Positions 26,788 to 35,441 of a stretch of 64,000 nt of DNA are shown in pieces (within the stretch, counting starts at the first letter, position 1; each line of letters begins with the position of its first letter). The stretch spans positions 124,001 to 188,000 of the forward strand of contig NZ_JBHTIF010000001.1 in the NCBI RefSeq assembly GCF_042677005.1, read 5' to 3'. Source of the DNA: Lysobacter_I brunescens (lineage in GTDB: Bacteria > Pseudomonadota > Gammaproteobacteria > Xanthomonadales > Xanthomonadaceae). The notes beneath the pieces are model-generated. The model was not told the DNA's origin, searched no databases, and saw only the letters and a list, made by a program, of their open reading frames with translations. Both the position numbers and the translations under genes were made by a program.

Positions 26788-29046
26788 ATGTGTCCGATGC
26801 GCTTCATCGGCTGCGCGGCCGTGCTGGCCTGGATGGCCGGCACGGCCGATGCAGCCCTCTCTTTCGAACACGATCCCGAGCTGCCGGCGACGGTCACGGT
26901 GCTCAATCCCGACCTCGCCGGGATCACGGCGAGCGCCGACGGAACCTTGCTGGTCTGGGGCAGCGACGCCAGCCTCTGGCGATACGACGCGGCTTCGCCC
27001 GATGTCGCGGAAAAGGGTGCCTGGCAACCAGCGCAGACATTCCACGACCGGCGCATCCGCGCGGTCGCCGAAGCATCGGACCGTACCGCCGGTGCCTCGC
27101 TCGTCGCGGTCGGCGATGGTGGGCTGCTCCTGCACAGTGCCGACGGCGGTCGGCGCTGGAACCACGCTCTTGTACACACGACATCCGGCGCCAGCCGGCT
27201 GGCGCCCGAACGGGATCTGGCCGCCGTGGCCTGCGACCTCCGGCGCTGCCTGGCAGTCGGGCCGCAGGACACACTGCTGCACAGCATCGACGGCGGCGCG
27301 CAATGGCACGGGATCGCGGCCGAGGCCGGCATGCCCGATCGCCCGCAGGGCGCGTTCACGACCGTGGTCCTGACCACCGACGGTTCGGCCTGGGTGGGCG
27401 GCGCCGACGGACGACTCTGGCAGGACGCAGGCCCGGACAGCGCCTGGCGCGAGCGCCGATTGCCCGCCGCCGACAACGCCACCATGCCTGCCATCGATGC
27501 GCTGGCCGCCGATGACGGCGGCGTGCTGCTGGCCATGGCGGACGGCCGACTGCTCGCGTTGTCGGCCGATGCATCGAAGTCTTCGACTGCAGCCAGCGTC
27601 TACCGCAGCGCACGCGGTAGTTTCACCCGATTTTCGCCACTGCCTGCGCCGGGCGGCTGGGTGGCTACCGGCAGTGCGGGCGCCTGCGCGTGGCGCGAGG
27701 CGTCCGGCGCATCGTGGCGCGACTGCGGCGCGTTGCCGGAACGCTTCCTGCGCGGCGCGGCCAGCAGCCCCGATGGTCGCCACTGGGTGCTGGCCGGCGA
27801 AGGGGGCCTGCTGCTGCATGGCCGGCCACCCGACCGCGCGTGGCGGGCAGTTCAGCTGCCGGCGCTGGACAGCCGGCCGGACCTGGAAGCCGTCGCGTGG
27901 AGCGACGCGCTGCGCGGCTTCGTCGCAGTGGGGCCGGGCGGTCTGGTCCTGCACGGCAGCGCCGATGGCGCCACGTGGACGGTGGCGCACGACGCGCCGC
28001 GCCTGTACGTGCATGACGTCGTCTCGCCGAAAGGCGATTCGGCACTGCTCGCAGCACTCAGCCATCGCACCCTGGCGCGCTCCGAGGACGGCGGTCGCCA
28101 TTGGCGCAGCCACACCTTCACGCAGCTGCACGAACCCGCCTATCTGTTCGCCCTGCACGCCGATCGCGCGATCGGCAGCGTGGTGGTCGGCGGCGGCCAG
28201 GGCGCCGTGATGGTCGCACCCGATGGCGAACATTGGCGCACCCACAGCACCGGCCATGGCCGGGAACATCTCGGCCTGCTGCCCCTGCCCGGCACGCCGG
28301 TCGTGCTGCTGCACGGCAGCGGCGGCCAGCTGACCCGCGTGCACGGCGGACTGGGCGAATGGCACGACGTGCCGCTGCCCTCGCCCGACCCGGTGTACGG
28401 CAGTTTCACCGGTCCCGATGGTCGTCCGTGGCTGGTGGGCGGCGGGCTGGGCGAGCAGGCCAAGGGGACGGTGCAGCGCGGCAGCCGCGACGGCACGCAG
28501 TGGGCGCTGCAGACACTCGGGTCGGACGTGCTGCGCACCGGTGGGCCGACGCCCGATCGCCGCGCGCTGCTTCTGGCCGGCGACGGCGGCGTGGTGCTGC
28601 GCACAGAACTGCCGAACGACGGCACCATCGCCCCGCCCGACGACGAGACGCCGCCGGCTGCGCCCGACTGGGTCGCGGTGGCGCAGCCGCTTCCCGATGC
28701 CGCCTGGTCCTGGTTGCAGCACGATGCCGCTGGCGAGGCGGTGTGGCTCGGCGGCTCGGTCGGCGCGCTGATCCGCTCCACGGACGGCGGCCTGCACTGG
28801 CACGCCGTGGACGTGCCGACCACCGCCGCGCTGCGCCGCCCCACCTGGGACCCGCAGCGCCGCGCCTGGTGGATGCCCGGTCGCGACGGCACCCTGCTGC
28901 GCAGCGACGACGATGGCCGCAGCTGGCGCGCGGTGTTCACCCACACCCGGGAGCACCTCAAGGGCGTCTGGGTGGATCCGGCCGACGGCGCGCTGCTGCT
29001 GTACGGCGCGCGGCTCGTGCGGCTGATGCCTGCGGACACGCCATGA
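26788..29046 (+). CDS. Secreted YCF48/BNR-like beta-propeller protein
   Basis: A 752-residue exported protein with a signal peptide (MRFIGCAAVLAWMAGTADA region). It is built from many repeats with the pattern (S/T)xDGGxxW or SxDGxxW: HSADGGRRW, HSIDGGAQW, GSADGATW, SEDGGRHW, RSTDGGLHW and RSDDDGRSW, as in YCF48/BNR sialidase-like propellers. The number of blades suggests two propellers in tandem. No hydrolase residues are recognised. A second Met at 26797 gives a tidier signal peptide. It starts 30 bases after the PL3 lyase, and its stop overlaps the next gene (ATGA), so the three genes form an operon. Its role is unknown; binding of cell-wall polymer or assembly of secreted enzymes are only guesses. 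Confidence 0.82.
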   Translation: MCPMRFIGCAAVLAWMAGTADAALSFEHDPELPATVTVLNPDLAGITASADGTLLVWGSDASLWRYDAASPDVAEKGAWQPAQTFHDRRIRAVAEASDRTAGASLVAVGDGGLLLHSADGGRRWNHALVHTTSGASRLAPERDLAAVACDLRRCLAVGPQDTLLHSIDGGAQWHGIAAEAGMPDRPQGAFTTVVLTTDGSAWVGGADGRLWQDAGPDSAWRERRLPAADNATMPAIDALAADDGGVLLAMADGRLLALSADASKSSTAASVYRSARGSFTRFSPLPAPGGWVATGSAGACAWREASGASWRDCGALPERFLRGAASSPDGRHWVLAGEGGLLLHGRPPDRAWRAVQLPALDSRPDLEAVAWSDALRGFVAVGPGGLVLHGSADGATWTVAHDAPRLYVHDVVSPKGDSALLAALSHRTLARSEDGGRHWRSHTFTQLHEPAYLFALHADRAIGSVVVGGGQGAVMVAPDGEHWRTHSTGHGREHLGLLPLPGTPVVLLHGSGGQLTRVHGGLGEWHDVPLPSPDPVYGSFTGPDGRPWLVGGGLGEQAKGTVQRGSRDGTQWALQTLGSDVLRTGGPTPDRRALLLAGDGGVVLRTELPNDGTIAPPDDETPPAAPDWVAVAQPLPDAAWSWLQHDAAGEAVWLGGSVGALIRSTDGGLHWHAVDVPTTAALRRPTWDPQRRAWWMPGRDGTLLRSDDDGRSWRAVFTHTREHLKGVWVDPADGALLLYGARLVRLMPADTP

Positions 29047-30251
29047 CGTCCCCGGTGCACGGATCGCACCCGCAGCGCCGCGATGGCGACGAACACCGCG
29101 CGCAGGATTGGCGGGCCTCGCGAGCCTCGCGAGGACATGCGCTGGCGCTGGCTGCCGCAGTCGCGGCGCTCGGCGCATGGATCTGGGCCGATCCGGCCGA
29201 AGTGCGATCAAGCGCTGCGATCGATCGCGACGCCGATCCGGGCGTGCGCGGCGCCCGCCCATCTCGCACGCCGGACGCGCGACACGCACCAGCGGCCGCC
29301 GTCGTCGACGCGCACGGGCCGCAGCCTGTCGAGGTCTGCGGGCTGCGCGATGCACCGCTGACGGCCGACGGTGCGGGCGGATTGGCAGCCCTCTCGACAT
29401 CGACAGGCAGCGACCCGCTGGCGCAGACCCGCGCACGACTGCTGGCAGCGCTGCGCCAGGATGGCCGTGCGCGCGCCCGCGTCGCGGCGCAATTGCTGGA
29501 TCGTCCCGACACAGAGGACCCGCTCGTCTGGCACGCCTGGGCGCAGGCCACGCTGCAGTCGGCGATGGCGGAACCCGATCCGGTCGCGCTGGGTTGGGCC
29601 GAGGACGCCTGCGGGCGGTTGATCGGCACCGACAAGGGCGATCTCGGCAGCGCCTGCCGTCGCGAACTGATCCGAACGAGGCTGCGCATCGAGCCCGACA
29701 ACGCCCGCCATTGGGCTGCGCTGGCCGAGGAAGATCCTGCGGCCGCCGACGAGGCCTGGCAGGGCCTGCTGCGCGCGCGCCGCTGGCAGGATGTTCCGCA
29801 GGCGCTGGCCTTGGTGACCCAGCAGGCCCTGCCTGCCGACGTGCCCGGCTACCTGCGGCTTGCGCTGGCCGCCGAGGTCGACGTTCGCGCCGCCGCCCTG
29901 CCCTCGCCCGGCGAACGCTTCCTGATGACGCGCTGCGTCGAGCAAGCCCCCGGCCGCCAGGCCGAATGCCGGAGGCTGGCCGGGATGCTGGTGGCGCACA
30001 GCGACGCCACGCAGGCGCTGGCCCTGGGGCTGAAGATCGGCGAGGCGGCCGGCTGGCCCCAGGCACGCCTGCAGGCCGTGCAGGACGAGTTGCAGGCCCT
30101 GGCCAGCGATCGCGTGCGCTGGCGCCCCGAAGCCTCGCAACCGCTGTCCTGCCGCAGCGTCGACACCTGGCTGCAGCACCTGCAGGAGATGGCCTCCGTC
30201 GGTGAACTGCCGGCGCTGCGCCGACGCCTCGCCCAGCATCCGGCAGGGTGA
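29043..30251 (+). CDS. Membrane-anchored helical protein of unknown function
   Basis: A 402-residue protein not recognised by family. A charged N-terminus of about 30 residues is followed by one hydrophobic helix (ALALAAAVAALGAWIWA, about 32-48), which should anchor it with the rest in the periplasm. Residues 50-95 are Ala/Pro/Arg-rich and probably disordered. The remainder is helical, rich in Ala, Leu, Arg and Gln, with a few scattered Cys, and may be a helical-repeat solenoid. It overlaps the propeller gene by four bases and is surely co-translated with it. The pair lies between two pectate lyases. Confidence 0.75.
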   Translation: MTSPVHGSHPQRRDGDEHRAQDWRASRASRGHALALAAAVAALGAWIWADPAEVRSSAAIDRDADPGVRGARPSRTPDARHAPAAAVVDAHGPQPVEVCGLRDAPLTADGAGGLAALSTSTGSDPLAQTRARLLAALRQDGRARARVAAQLLDRPDTEDPLVWHAWAQATLQSAMAEPDPVALGWAEDACGRLIGTDKGDLGSACRRELIRTRLRIEPDNARHWAALAEEDPAAADEAWQGLLRARRWQDVPQALALVTQQALPADVPGYLRLALAAEVDVRAAALPSPGERFLMTRCVEQAPGRQAECRRLAGMLVAHSDATQALALGLKIGEAAGWPQARLQAVQDELQALASDRVRWRPEASQPLSCRSVDTWLQHLQEMASVGELPALRRRLAQHPAG

Positions 30252-30331
30252 CGGCTGCCGCGCTGCGCCCTCGGGTTCGCCCGCAGATGCGCATGCGCCG
30301 CGCGGATCGCGGCGACGCCAGCACATTTTTC
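30252..30331. other. Spacer before the second promoter block
   Basis: Short non-coding stretch between the operon end and the repeated promoter block. No terminator with a T-run was seen apart from the short GCACATTTTT at 30321. Confidence 0.4.
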
Positions 30332-30674
30332 CGATGTCCCTGCAGACATAACGAATCGCCATGATCACGGGCGTCCATCACGATTCACGGTTGCGCGACG
30401 CATTCGCACGAGCCGTGCGCTGCAGGACAGCAATGCATGCAATCGACTGTTTCGTCGCTGGATTTCGCGGACAGGCGCCGGCACGCACACGCGGGACCAC
30501 GCGCCATGCCGAAAACGATCGCGACGCTTCATGCCCGGATGCCTGCTGCGGCGCAAATTGACACCGGTGGTCATTCAGCGGTGAATGCCGCCTGCCACGA
30601 CGACGCGCGCAGGCATTCGCGGAGCGCGGCAGCGGAACAGGGATTCCCCCATCACTTCCAGCAGGGAGACGCTC
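30332..30674 (+). repeat. Pectate lyase upstream block, copy 2
   Basis: Homologous to 25665-26028 (see that entry for the shared segments). From the operator to the ATG it is 120 bases here against 141 in copy 1, so the two copies have small length changes only in the 5' untranslated part. It holds no gene. Confidence 0.85.
30555..30575 (+). promoter_or_regulatory. Shared operator / -35 element, site 2
   Basis: TTGACACCGGTGGTCATT, differing from site 1 in one base. It lies exactly as far from the upstream ATCACGATTC block as site 1 does. Confidence 0.7.
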
Positions 30675-31778
30675 ATGCACACCCTTCGCAACGCCCTCAT
30701 CCAGCGACGCCCCGGTCTTCTGGCCAGCCTGGTCATGCTCGGCCTCGCCTTCGCGGGCAACGCCAGCGCCCAGGCCATGGGTTACGCGGCAGGCACCACC
30801 GGCGGCGGCGGCCGCACGCCCGTCAACGTCAGCACCCCCGATCAGATGCGCGCCGCGATCAACGCCTACAGCGGCACCGGCGGACTGGTGCTGAACTACA
30901 CCGGTCGCTTCAGCTACAGCAGCATCACCGATGTCTGCGCGCAGTGGCAGAAGGCGCCGAACGTGGTCGAGATCAAGGACAAGAGCGACATCACCATCCT
31001 GGGCGCGGCCGGGTCATCGGCGAACTTCGGCATCTTCATCGTCGGCAACTCGAAGAACATCATCGTCCGCAACATGACCATCGGCCTGCTGCCAGGCGGC
31101 GAAGGCGCGGACTCGATCACCGTCGAAGGCCGTGGCAGCGGACGCATCCCGTCGAAGATCTGGATCGACCACAACACGATCTTCGCCTCGCTGACCAAGT
31201 GCCCGGGCGCGGGCGACGCCAGCTTCGACGGCGGTATCGACATCAAGCGCGGCGCGTTCAACGTCACGCTGTCGTACAACCACATCCACACCTACCAGAA
31301 GGTCTCGCTCAACGGCCACAGCGACAGCTCGACCGAACACAGCGCCGCGCGCACGACCTACTACCGCAACCGCTTCGAGAACGTGCAGTCGCGCCTGCCG
31401 CTGCAGCGCTTCGGCCTGACCCACATGGCCAACAACTACTTCGGCAACGTCTCGACCTCGGGCATCAACGTGCGCATGGGCGGCGTGTCGCTGATCCAGG
31501 CGAACTACTTCGAGAACGTCGCCAATCCGGTGACCTCGCGCGACAGCTCGCAGATCGGCTACTGGGACCTGCGCAACAACTTCGTCGGCAGCGGCATCAC
31601 CTGGACCTCGCCCGGCAGCGGCGGCGTGAACGCGACCAACTGGCAGACCACGCGCGCCTTTCCGGAAGCCCTGCCCTACAGCCTGCAGATCGCCCCGGCC
31701 GCACAGGTGAAGTGCATCGTGTTCAGCACCGCCGGTGCGAACACCAACCTGGCGACCACCGCGCCGCAGTGCGGTTGA
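30675..31778 (+). CDS. Secreted pectate lyase, polysaccharide lyase family 1
   Basis: Calcium-dependent pectate lyase with a parallel beta-helix fold. It is 367 residues with a signal peptide of about 33 residues ending NASAQA. PL1 signatures are visible: IWIDHN (W163), DGGIDIKRGAFNVTLSYNHI for the metal site, and the catalytic arginine region RLPLQRFG with R240 and R245. A GGGAGAC ribosome binding site precedes the ATG. It is monocistronic and is followed by a strong bidirectional terminator. It is unrelated in sequence to the PL3 lyase, yet the two share their upstream region. Confidence 0.95.
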   Translation: MHTLRNALIQRRPGLLASLVMLGLAFAGNASAQAMGYAAGTTGGGGRTPVNVSTPDQMRAAINAYSGTGGLVLNYTGRFSYSSITDVCAQWQKAPNVVEIKDKSDITILGAAGSSANFGIFIVGNSKNIIVRNMTIGLLPGGEGADSITVEGRGSGRIPSKIWIDHNTIFASLTKCPGAGDASFDGGIDIKRGAFNVTLSYNHIHTYQKVSLNGHSDSSTEHSAARTTYYRNRFENVQSRLPLQRFGLTHMANNYFGNVSTSGINVRMGGVSLIQANYFENVANPVTSRDSSQIGYWDLRNNFVGSGITWTSPGSGGVNATNWQTTRAFPEALPYSLQIAPAAQVKCIVFSTAGANTNLATTAPQCG

Positions 31779-31794
31779 TGCCGTGACGCAGAAA

Positions 31795-31826
31795 AGCAGA
31801 CACCCCGCTCGCGCGGGGTGTCTGCT
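31795..31826. terminator. Bidirectional intrinsic terminator
   Basis: A perfect 14-bp stem AGCAGACACCCCGC / GCGGGGTGTCTGCT with loop TCGC. The T-run is best on the minus strand (TTTTC), ending the small gene at 31845; it also ends the PL1 lyase transcript. Confidence 0.92.
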
Positions 31827-31844
31827 GCGTTATGCATGAGGCGC

Positions 31845-32255
31845 TCACTCGTCGCGAGAAGCCGACTTCGCGCGCGTGGCGCCTCGGCTTCCCGACGCCT
31901 TGCGCGGAGTCTTCTTCGCCGCCTTGCCATCCGCGTGCGCATCGCCAGCATCGCCATCACGATCGGCCGTGCGATGCACAGTCAGCTTCATCGGCGTCGA
32001 CGCCGCCTTCGCATCCGCACGCCTGCGATGGAAGCGATAGGCCAGCACACCGGCACCGACCACACCCAGAGTGATGGCGAGCGCGGGGTTGCGACGAGCC
32101 AACGTCGTCGCCGCGCGAAGTCCTGTCTTCGCGACGCCGAGCATCGCACCGGCCTCCAGCAGTTTCGGCAGACTCGACGCGCCCGACCCGAGGGCCTGTC
32201 GCGCATGGGTCACGAGGCTCGTGCCTCGCTCGGAAAGACGATCGATGGTGCTCAT
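31845..32255 (-). CDS. Small membrane protein with basic C-terminal tail
   Basis: A 136-residue protein of unknown function. The start at 32255 has AGGAGATCGCC upstream; the frame is open further but lacks another ribosome binding site. Residues 1-55 are amphipathic, a hydrophobic helix follows (NPALAITLGVVGAGVLAYRF, about 64-83), and the last 50 residues are rich in Lys, Arg, Ala, Ser and Asp, resembling a histone-like or DNA-compacting tail. A single-span inner-membrane protein with the basic tail in the cytoplasm is the simplest reading. Confidence 0.7.
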   Translation of the reverse strand: MSTIDRLSERGTSLVTHARQALGSGASSLPKLLEAGAMLGVAKTGLRAATTLARRNPALAITLGVVGAGVLAYRFHRRRADAKAASTPMKLTVHRTADRDGDAGDAHADGKAAKKTPRKASGSRGATRAKSASRDE

Positions 32256-32482
32256 GGCGATCTCCTGCGATGGATGAGACGACCTGCGCCGCGTGATGGC
32301 GGCGACAGTGGGTGTGCGTATCGATTGTCGACGCCATCCGCCGCGACTCAAGTGCATCGCATGTCGCGAACACACCGGCATTCAGTTTCGCAGCGCGACA
32401 CGCATGGCGTGCCGCGCTTTTCGTGCAGGCTGCACAGGCATCGTGGATCCTGCACGGCCGTCACGTCGGCCAGCCCCGCAGA

Positions 32483-33427
32483 TCAGCCCGCGAACTTGTC
32501 CGTCGCGCGGACCAGCGCGTCGATGTTCTCGGCTTCGAACGCGGAGTGGCCGGACGCGGGGGTGATGACCAGTTCGCCGGCGGGCCAGACCTTGTGCAGG
32601 TCCCAGGCGTTCTGGATCGGGCAGACCACGTCGTAGCGGCCGTGCACGGTGACGCCGGGGATGTGCGCGATTTTGCGGGCGTCGCGCAGCAGTTGGTCCT
32701 CGACCTCGAAGAAGCCGCCGTTGACGAAGTAGTGGTTCTCGATGCGCGCGAAGGCCAGCGCGAAGTGCGCGTCTTCATGACCGGCGACGAAGTCCTGGTC
32801 GACATGCAGGAAGCTGGTGGCGCCTTCCCACACGCTCCACGCGCGCGCGGCGGCGAGGCGGGTCGCCTCGTCTTCGCTGGTCAGGCGGCGGTGGAACGCG
32901 GAGATCAGGTCGTGGCGCTCGACCGGCGGAATCGCGTTGACGTAGTGCTCCCACGCATCCGGGAACAGGCGCGACGCGCCTTCCTGATAGAACCATTCCA
33001 GCTCCCAGCGACGCAGCATGAAGATGCCGCGCAGGACCAGTTCGGTGACCCGCTCCGGGTGAGTTTCCGCATACGCCAGCGCGAGCGTGGAGCCCCACGA
33101 ACCACCGAAGACCTGCCAACGCTCGATGCCCAGATGCGTGCGCAGTTTTTCGATGTCGGCGACCAGGTCCCAGGTGGTGTTGCCGACGAGGTCCGCATGC
33201 GGCGTCGAACGGCCGGCGCCGCGCTGGTCGAACAGGACGATGCGGTATTTCGAGGCATCGTGGAAGCGGCGCATCTTCGCGCTGCAACCGCCGCCCGGGC
33301 CGCCGTGCAGGAGGACGACCGGCTTGCCGTGGGGGTTGCCGCACTGCTCGTAGTAGAGGACGTGGCGGTCGTCGACCTGCAGGGTGCCGGTGTCGAAGGG
33401 TTCGATCTCGGGATAGAGCGTGCGCAT
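32483..33427 (-). CDS. pip: Proline iminopeptidase
   Basis: Alpha/beta-hydrolase that removes N-terminal proline from peptides (peptidase S33). It is 314 residues, normal for the family. The oxyanion region is LLHGGPGGGCSAKM, the nucleophile elbow GGSWGS has Ser110, and the catalytic His is in the C-terminal SGHSAFE. FDQRGAGRSTPHAD is characteristic of this family. It lies 55 bases downstream of prmC on the same strand. The protein is cytoplasmic, as no signal peptide is seen. Confidence 0.95.
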   Translation of the reverse strand: MRTLYPEIEPFDTGTLQVDDRHVLYYEQCGNPHGKPVVLLHGGPGGGCSAKMRRFHDASKYRIVLFDQRGAGRSTPHADLVGNTTWDLVADIEKLRTHLGIERWQVFGGSWGSTLALAYAETHPERVTELVLRGIFMLRRWELEWFYQEGASRLFPDAWEHYVNAIPPVERHDLISAFHRRLTSEDEATRLAAARAWSVWEGATSFLHVDQDFVAGHEDAHFALAFARIENHYFVNGGFFEVEDQLLRDARKIAHIPGVTVHGRYDVVCPIQNAWDLHKVWPAGELVITPASGHSAFEAENIDALVRATDKFAG

Positions 33428-33481
33428 GGGCGATCTCGGAAGTCGGGGGATGCGAAACGAGCGCGCAGTGTAGCGGAGGGG

Positions 33482-34333
33482 TCAGCCGGGCCAGCGGCCC
33501 GAGCTCACCCGATCCCGGTCTTCGAGATCGCGATCGGTCCTGACCTCGCTGAAGCCCGCAGCGTCGAGGATGTCGCGCACCGCCTCGCCCTGGTCCCAGC
33601 CGTGTTCGAGCAGCAGCCAGCCGCCCGGCAGCAGGTGCGCGGGCGCCTCGCGGACGATGGTGCGGATCGCATCCAGGCCATCGCGGCCCGAGGACAGGGC
33701 CGGCGCGGGTTCGTGGCGGAGATCGTCGAGATGCGGATCGCCCTCGGCGATGTAAGGCGGGTTGCTGGCGATCAGGTCGAAGCGCTCGCCGGCCAGCGGC
33801 GCCAGCCAGTCGCCCTGGCGGAATTCGACGTTGACCAGCCCCAGCTCGGACGCGTTGCCCCTGGCCACCTCCAGAGCACCCGGACTGAGGTCCACCGCGA
33901 TCACCCGGGCACGGCGGCGCTCGTGCGCCAGCGCCAGCGCGATCGCCCCGCTGCCGGTGCCGAGGTCGGCCAGCCGGGGCGCCGTCGCCTCCGGCGGGAT
34001 GCGGGCCAGGGCCAGCTCGACCAGCAATTCGGTCTCGGGCCTGGGAATCAGGGTGTCGGGCGTGACCCGCAGGTCGAACGACCAGAAACCGCGCCGCCCG
34101 GTCAGGTAGGCCACAGGCTCGCCCGCCGCGCGTCGCGCCAGCAGGGCACGGAAGCGCTCGGCATCGACGGCCTCGACCTGATCGTCGCGATGGGCATACA
34201 GCCAGGACCGCGAGCGGCCCAGAACGTGGGCGAGCAGGAGTTCGGCATCTGCGGCGTCGAGTGCGGGATCCCGGGCGTCGGGGGCCTGCAGCAGCGATTG
34301 CACGGTGGCGACGGGCATCTCGATTCCGGACAT
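33482..34333 (-). CDS. prmC: Release factor glutamine methyltransferase
   Basis: Methylates the GGQ glutamine of peptide-chain release factors. An N-terminal helical domain is followed by a Rossmann methyltransferase domain with DLGTGSGAIALALA (SAM site) and the catalytic NPPY in IASNPPYIAEG; LTGRRGFWSFDLRVTPDTLIPRPETE is the family hallmark. Start candidates are 34333 (MSGIE) and 34318 (MPVAT, with a GGA six bases upstream); the frame is open further upstream without a ribosome binding site. Length is about 283 residues. Confidence 0.95.
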   Translation of the reverse strand: MSGIEMPVATVQSLLQAPDARDPALDAADAELLLAHVLGRSRSWLYAHRDDQVEAVDAERFRALLARRAAGEPVAYLTGRRGFWSFDLRVTPDTLIPRPETELLVELALARIPPEATAPRLADLGTGSGAIALALAHERRRARVIAVDLSPGALEVARGNASELGLVNVEFRQGDWLAPLAGERFDLIASNPPYIAEGDPHLDDLRHEPAPALSSGRDGLDAIRTIVREAPAHLLPGGWLLLEHGWDQGEAVRDILDAAGFSEVRTDRDLEDRDRVSSGRWPG

Positions 34334-34411
34334 CAGGGGCGGGCCTGCCCTTGATCCGGGCCGGGCGCGGAAGCATATCGGAAAGGCCGCGACGGACTGC
34401 AGACCCAAACG

Positions 34412-34448
34412 ATAGGCAACGACTATTGATTCAATTGCGCCAATTCAT
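34412..34448 (+). promoter_or_regulatory. OxyR-binding site upstream of ahpC
   Basis: Four tetramers spaced by seven bases, ATAG-n7-CTAT-n7-ATTG-n7-TCAT, fit the OxyR recognition pattern; the first two match exactly. It is followed by a candidate promoter TTGGAT (34448-34453), 18-base spacer and TAAACT (34472-34477), placing OxyR against the -35 box as in activated promoters. Confidence 0.85.
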
Positions 34449-34541
34449 TGGATGTATCAATAGATGCTGCCTAAACTAGCCACCATTGCGATTGATGCAC
34501 CCTTTCTTCCCACCCATTACCCACCACCATCGAGGAACACG

Positions 34542-35105
34542 ATGTCCCTGATCAACACCCAGGTCGTCCCCTTCAAGGCCACTGCCTTCCACAACGGCGA
34601 ATTCGTCCAGGTCTCCGACGAGTCCCTGAAGGGCAAGTGGTCGGTCCTGATCTTCATGCCGGCCGCCTTCACCTTCAACTGCCCGACCGAAGTCGAGGAC
34701 GCGGCCAACAACTACGCCGAGTTCCAGAAGCTGGGTGCCGAGGTCTACATCGTCACCACCGACACGCACTTCTCGCACAAGGTGTGGCACGAGACCTCCC
34801 CGGCGGTGGGCAAGGCCCAGTTCCCGCTGGTCGGCGACCCGACCCACCAGCTCAGCCGCGCCTTCGGCGTGCACATCGAGGAAGAAGGCCTGTCGCTGCG
34901 CGGCACCTTCGTGATCAACCCGGAAGGCGTGATCAAGACCCTCGAAATCCACGACAACGCCATCGCCCGCGACGTGACCGAGACCCTGCGCAAGCTCAAG
35001 GCCGCCCAGTTCGTCGCCGCCAACCCGGGCCAGGTCTGCCCGGCCAAGTGGAACGAAGGCGCCAAGACCCTGAAGCCGTCGCTGGACCTGGTCGGCAAGA
35101 TCTGA
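34542..35105 (+). CDS. ahpC: Alkyl hydroperoxide reductase subunit C (peroxiredoxin)
   Basis: Two-cysteine peroxiredoxin reducing hydrogen peroxide and organic hydroperoxides in the cytoplasm, recycled by AhpF. It is 187 residues, with the peroxidatic Cys47 in FTFNCPTEVED and the resolving Cys166 in GQVCPAKW. The start follows a GAGGAACACG site. An OxyR box lies upstream and the regulator itself downstream of ahpF. Confidence 0.97.
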   Translation: MSLINTQVVPFKATAFHNGEFVQVSDESLKGKWSVLIFMPAAFTFNCPTEVEDAANNYAEFQKLGAEVYIVTTDTHFSHKVWHETSPAVGKAQFPLVGDPTHQLSRAFGVHIEEEGLSLRGTFVINPEGVIKTLEIHDNAIARDVTETLRKLKAAQFVAANPGQVCPAKWNEGAKTLKPSLDLVGKI

Positions 35106-35441
35106 CGCAGTACCGCATCAACGCCCGGACGGATCGTGCAGTCCGTCCGGTGCGTCGCAAGGCCGTTCCACCGCTTACGTTCCACGCGTGTTCCACCCCC
35201 GCAGTACCTCCGTAGCGCAACCTCCAAGGCCTCCCGGCGAAGTCCGCTTCGCCGGGACCGCCCTCCCGCCGACGCACCGCGTCGTTCGCAGCAGCGGCCT
35301 GTGCCCTCGGGCGCCCTGCCGCACCGTTCTCTTCCGGTATCGCGAGTCCTTCCCTCTCGCGAATGCGCCCGCCCAGGCCCCGCAGGCCGCTGCTGCGAAC
35401 GCCGTCTCTCCCCCCATCCGTATTTCCGCGAGGCCCCGGCC
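35106..35441 (+). other. ahpC-ahpF intergenic region with two hairpins
   Basis: No gene was seen. It holds hairpin CGGACGGA/TCCGTCCG (35126-35149) soon after ahpC and a perfect 10-bp stem CCCGGCGAAG/CTTCGCCGGG (35233-35256). Neither has a T-run. They may attenuate read-through so that AhpC is made in excess over AhpF. No second OxyR box was recognised. Confidence 0.6.

Noticed and set aside
25711..30381. Very long open frame (over 1500 codons) antisense to the pectate lyase region
   Set aside because: It covers several well-supported genes on the opposite strand, has Arg/Ala/Gly/Pro-rich composition, no signal or domain, and is explained by the high-GC codon bias of those genes.
31845..32381. 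Longer N-terminus for the small membrane protein
   Set aside because: The extra 42 residues lack a ribosome binding site and are Arg/His-rich; the ATG at 32255 has AGGAGAT at good spacing.
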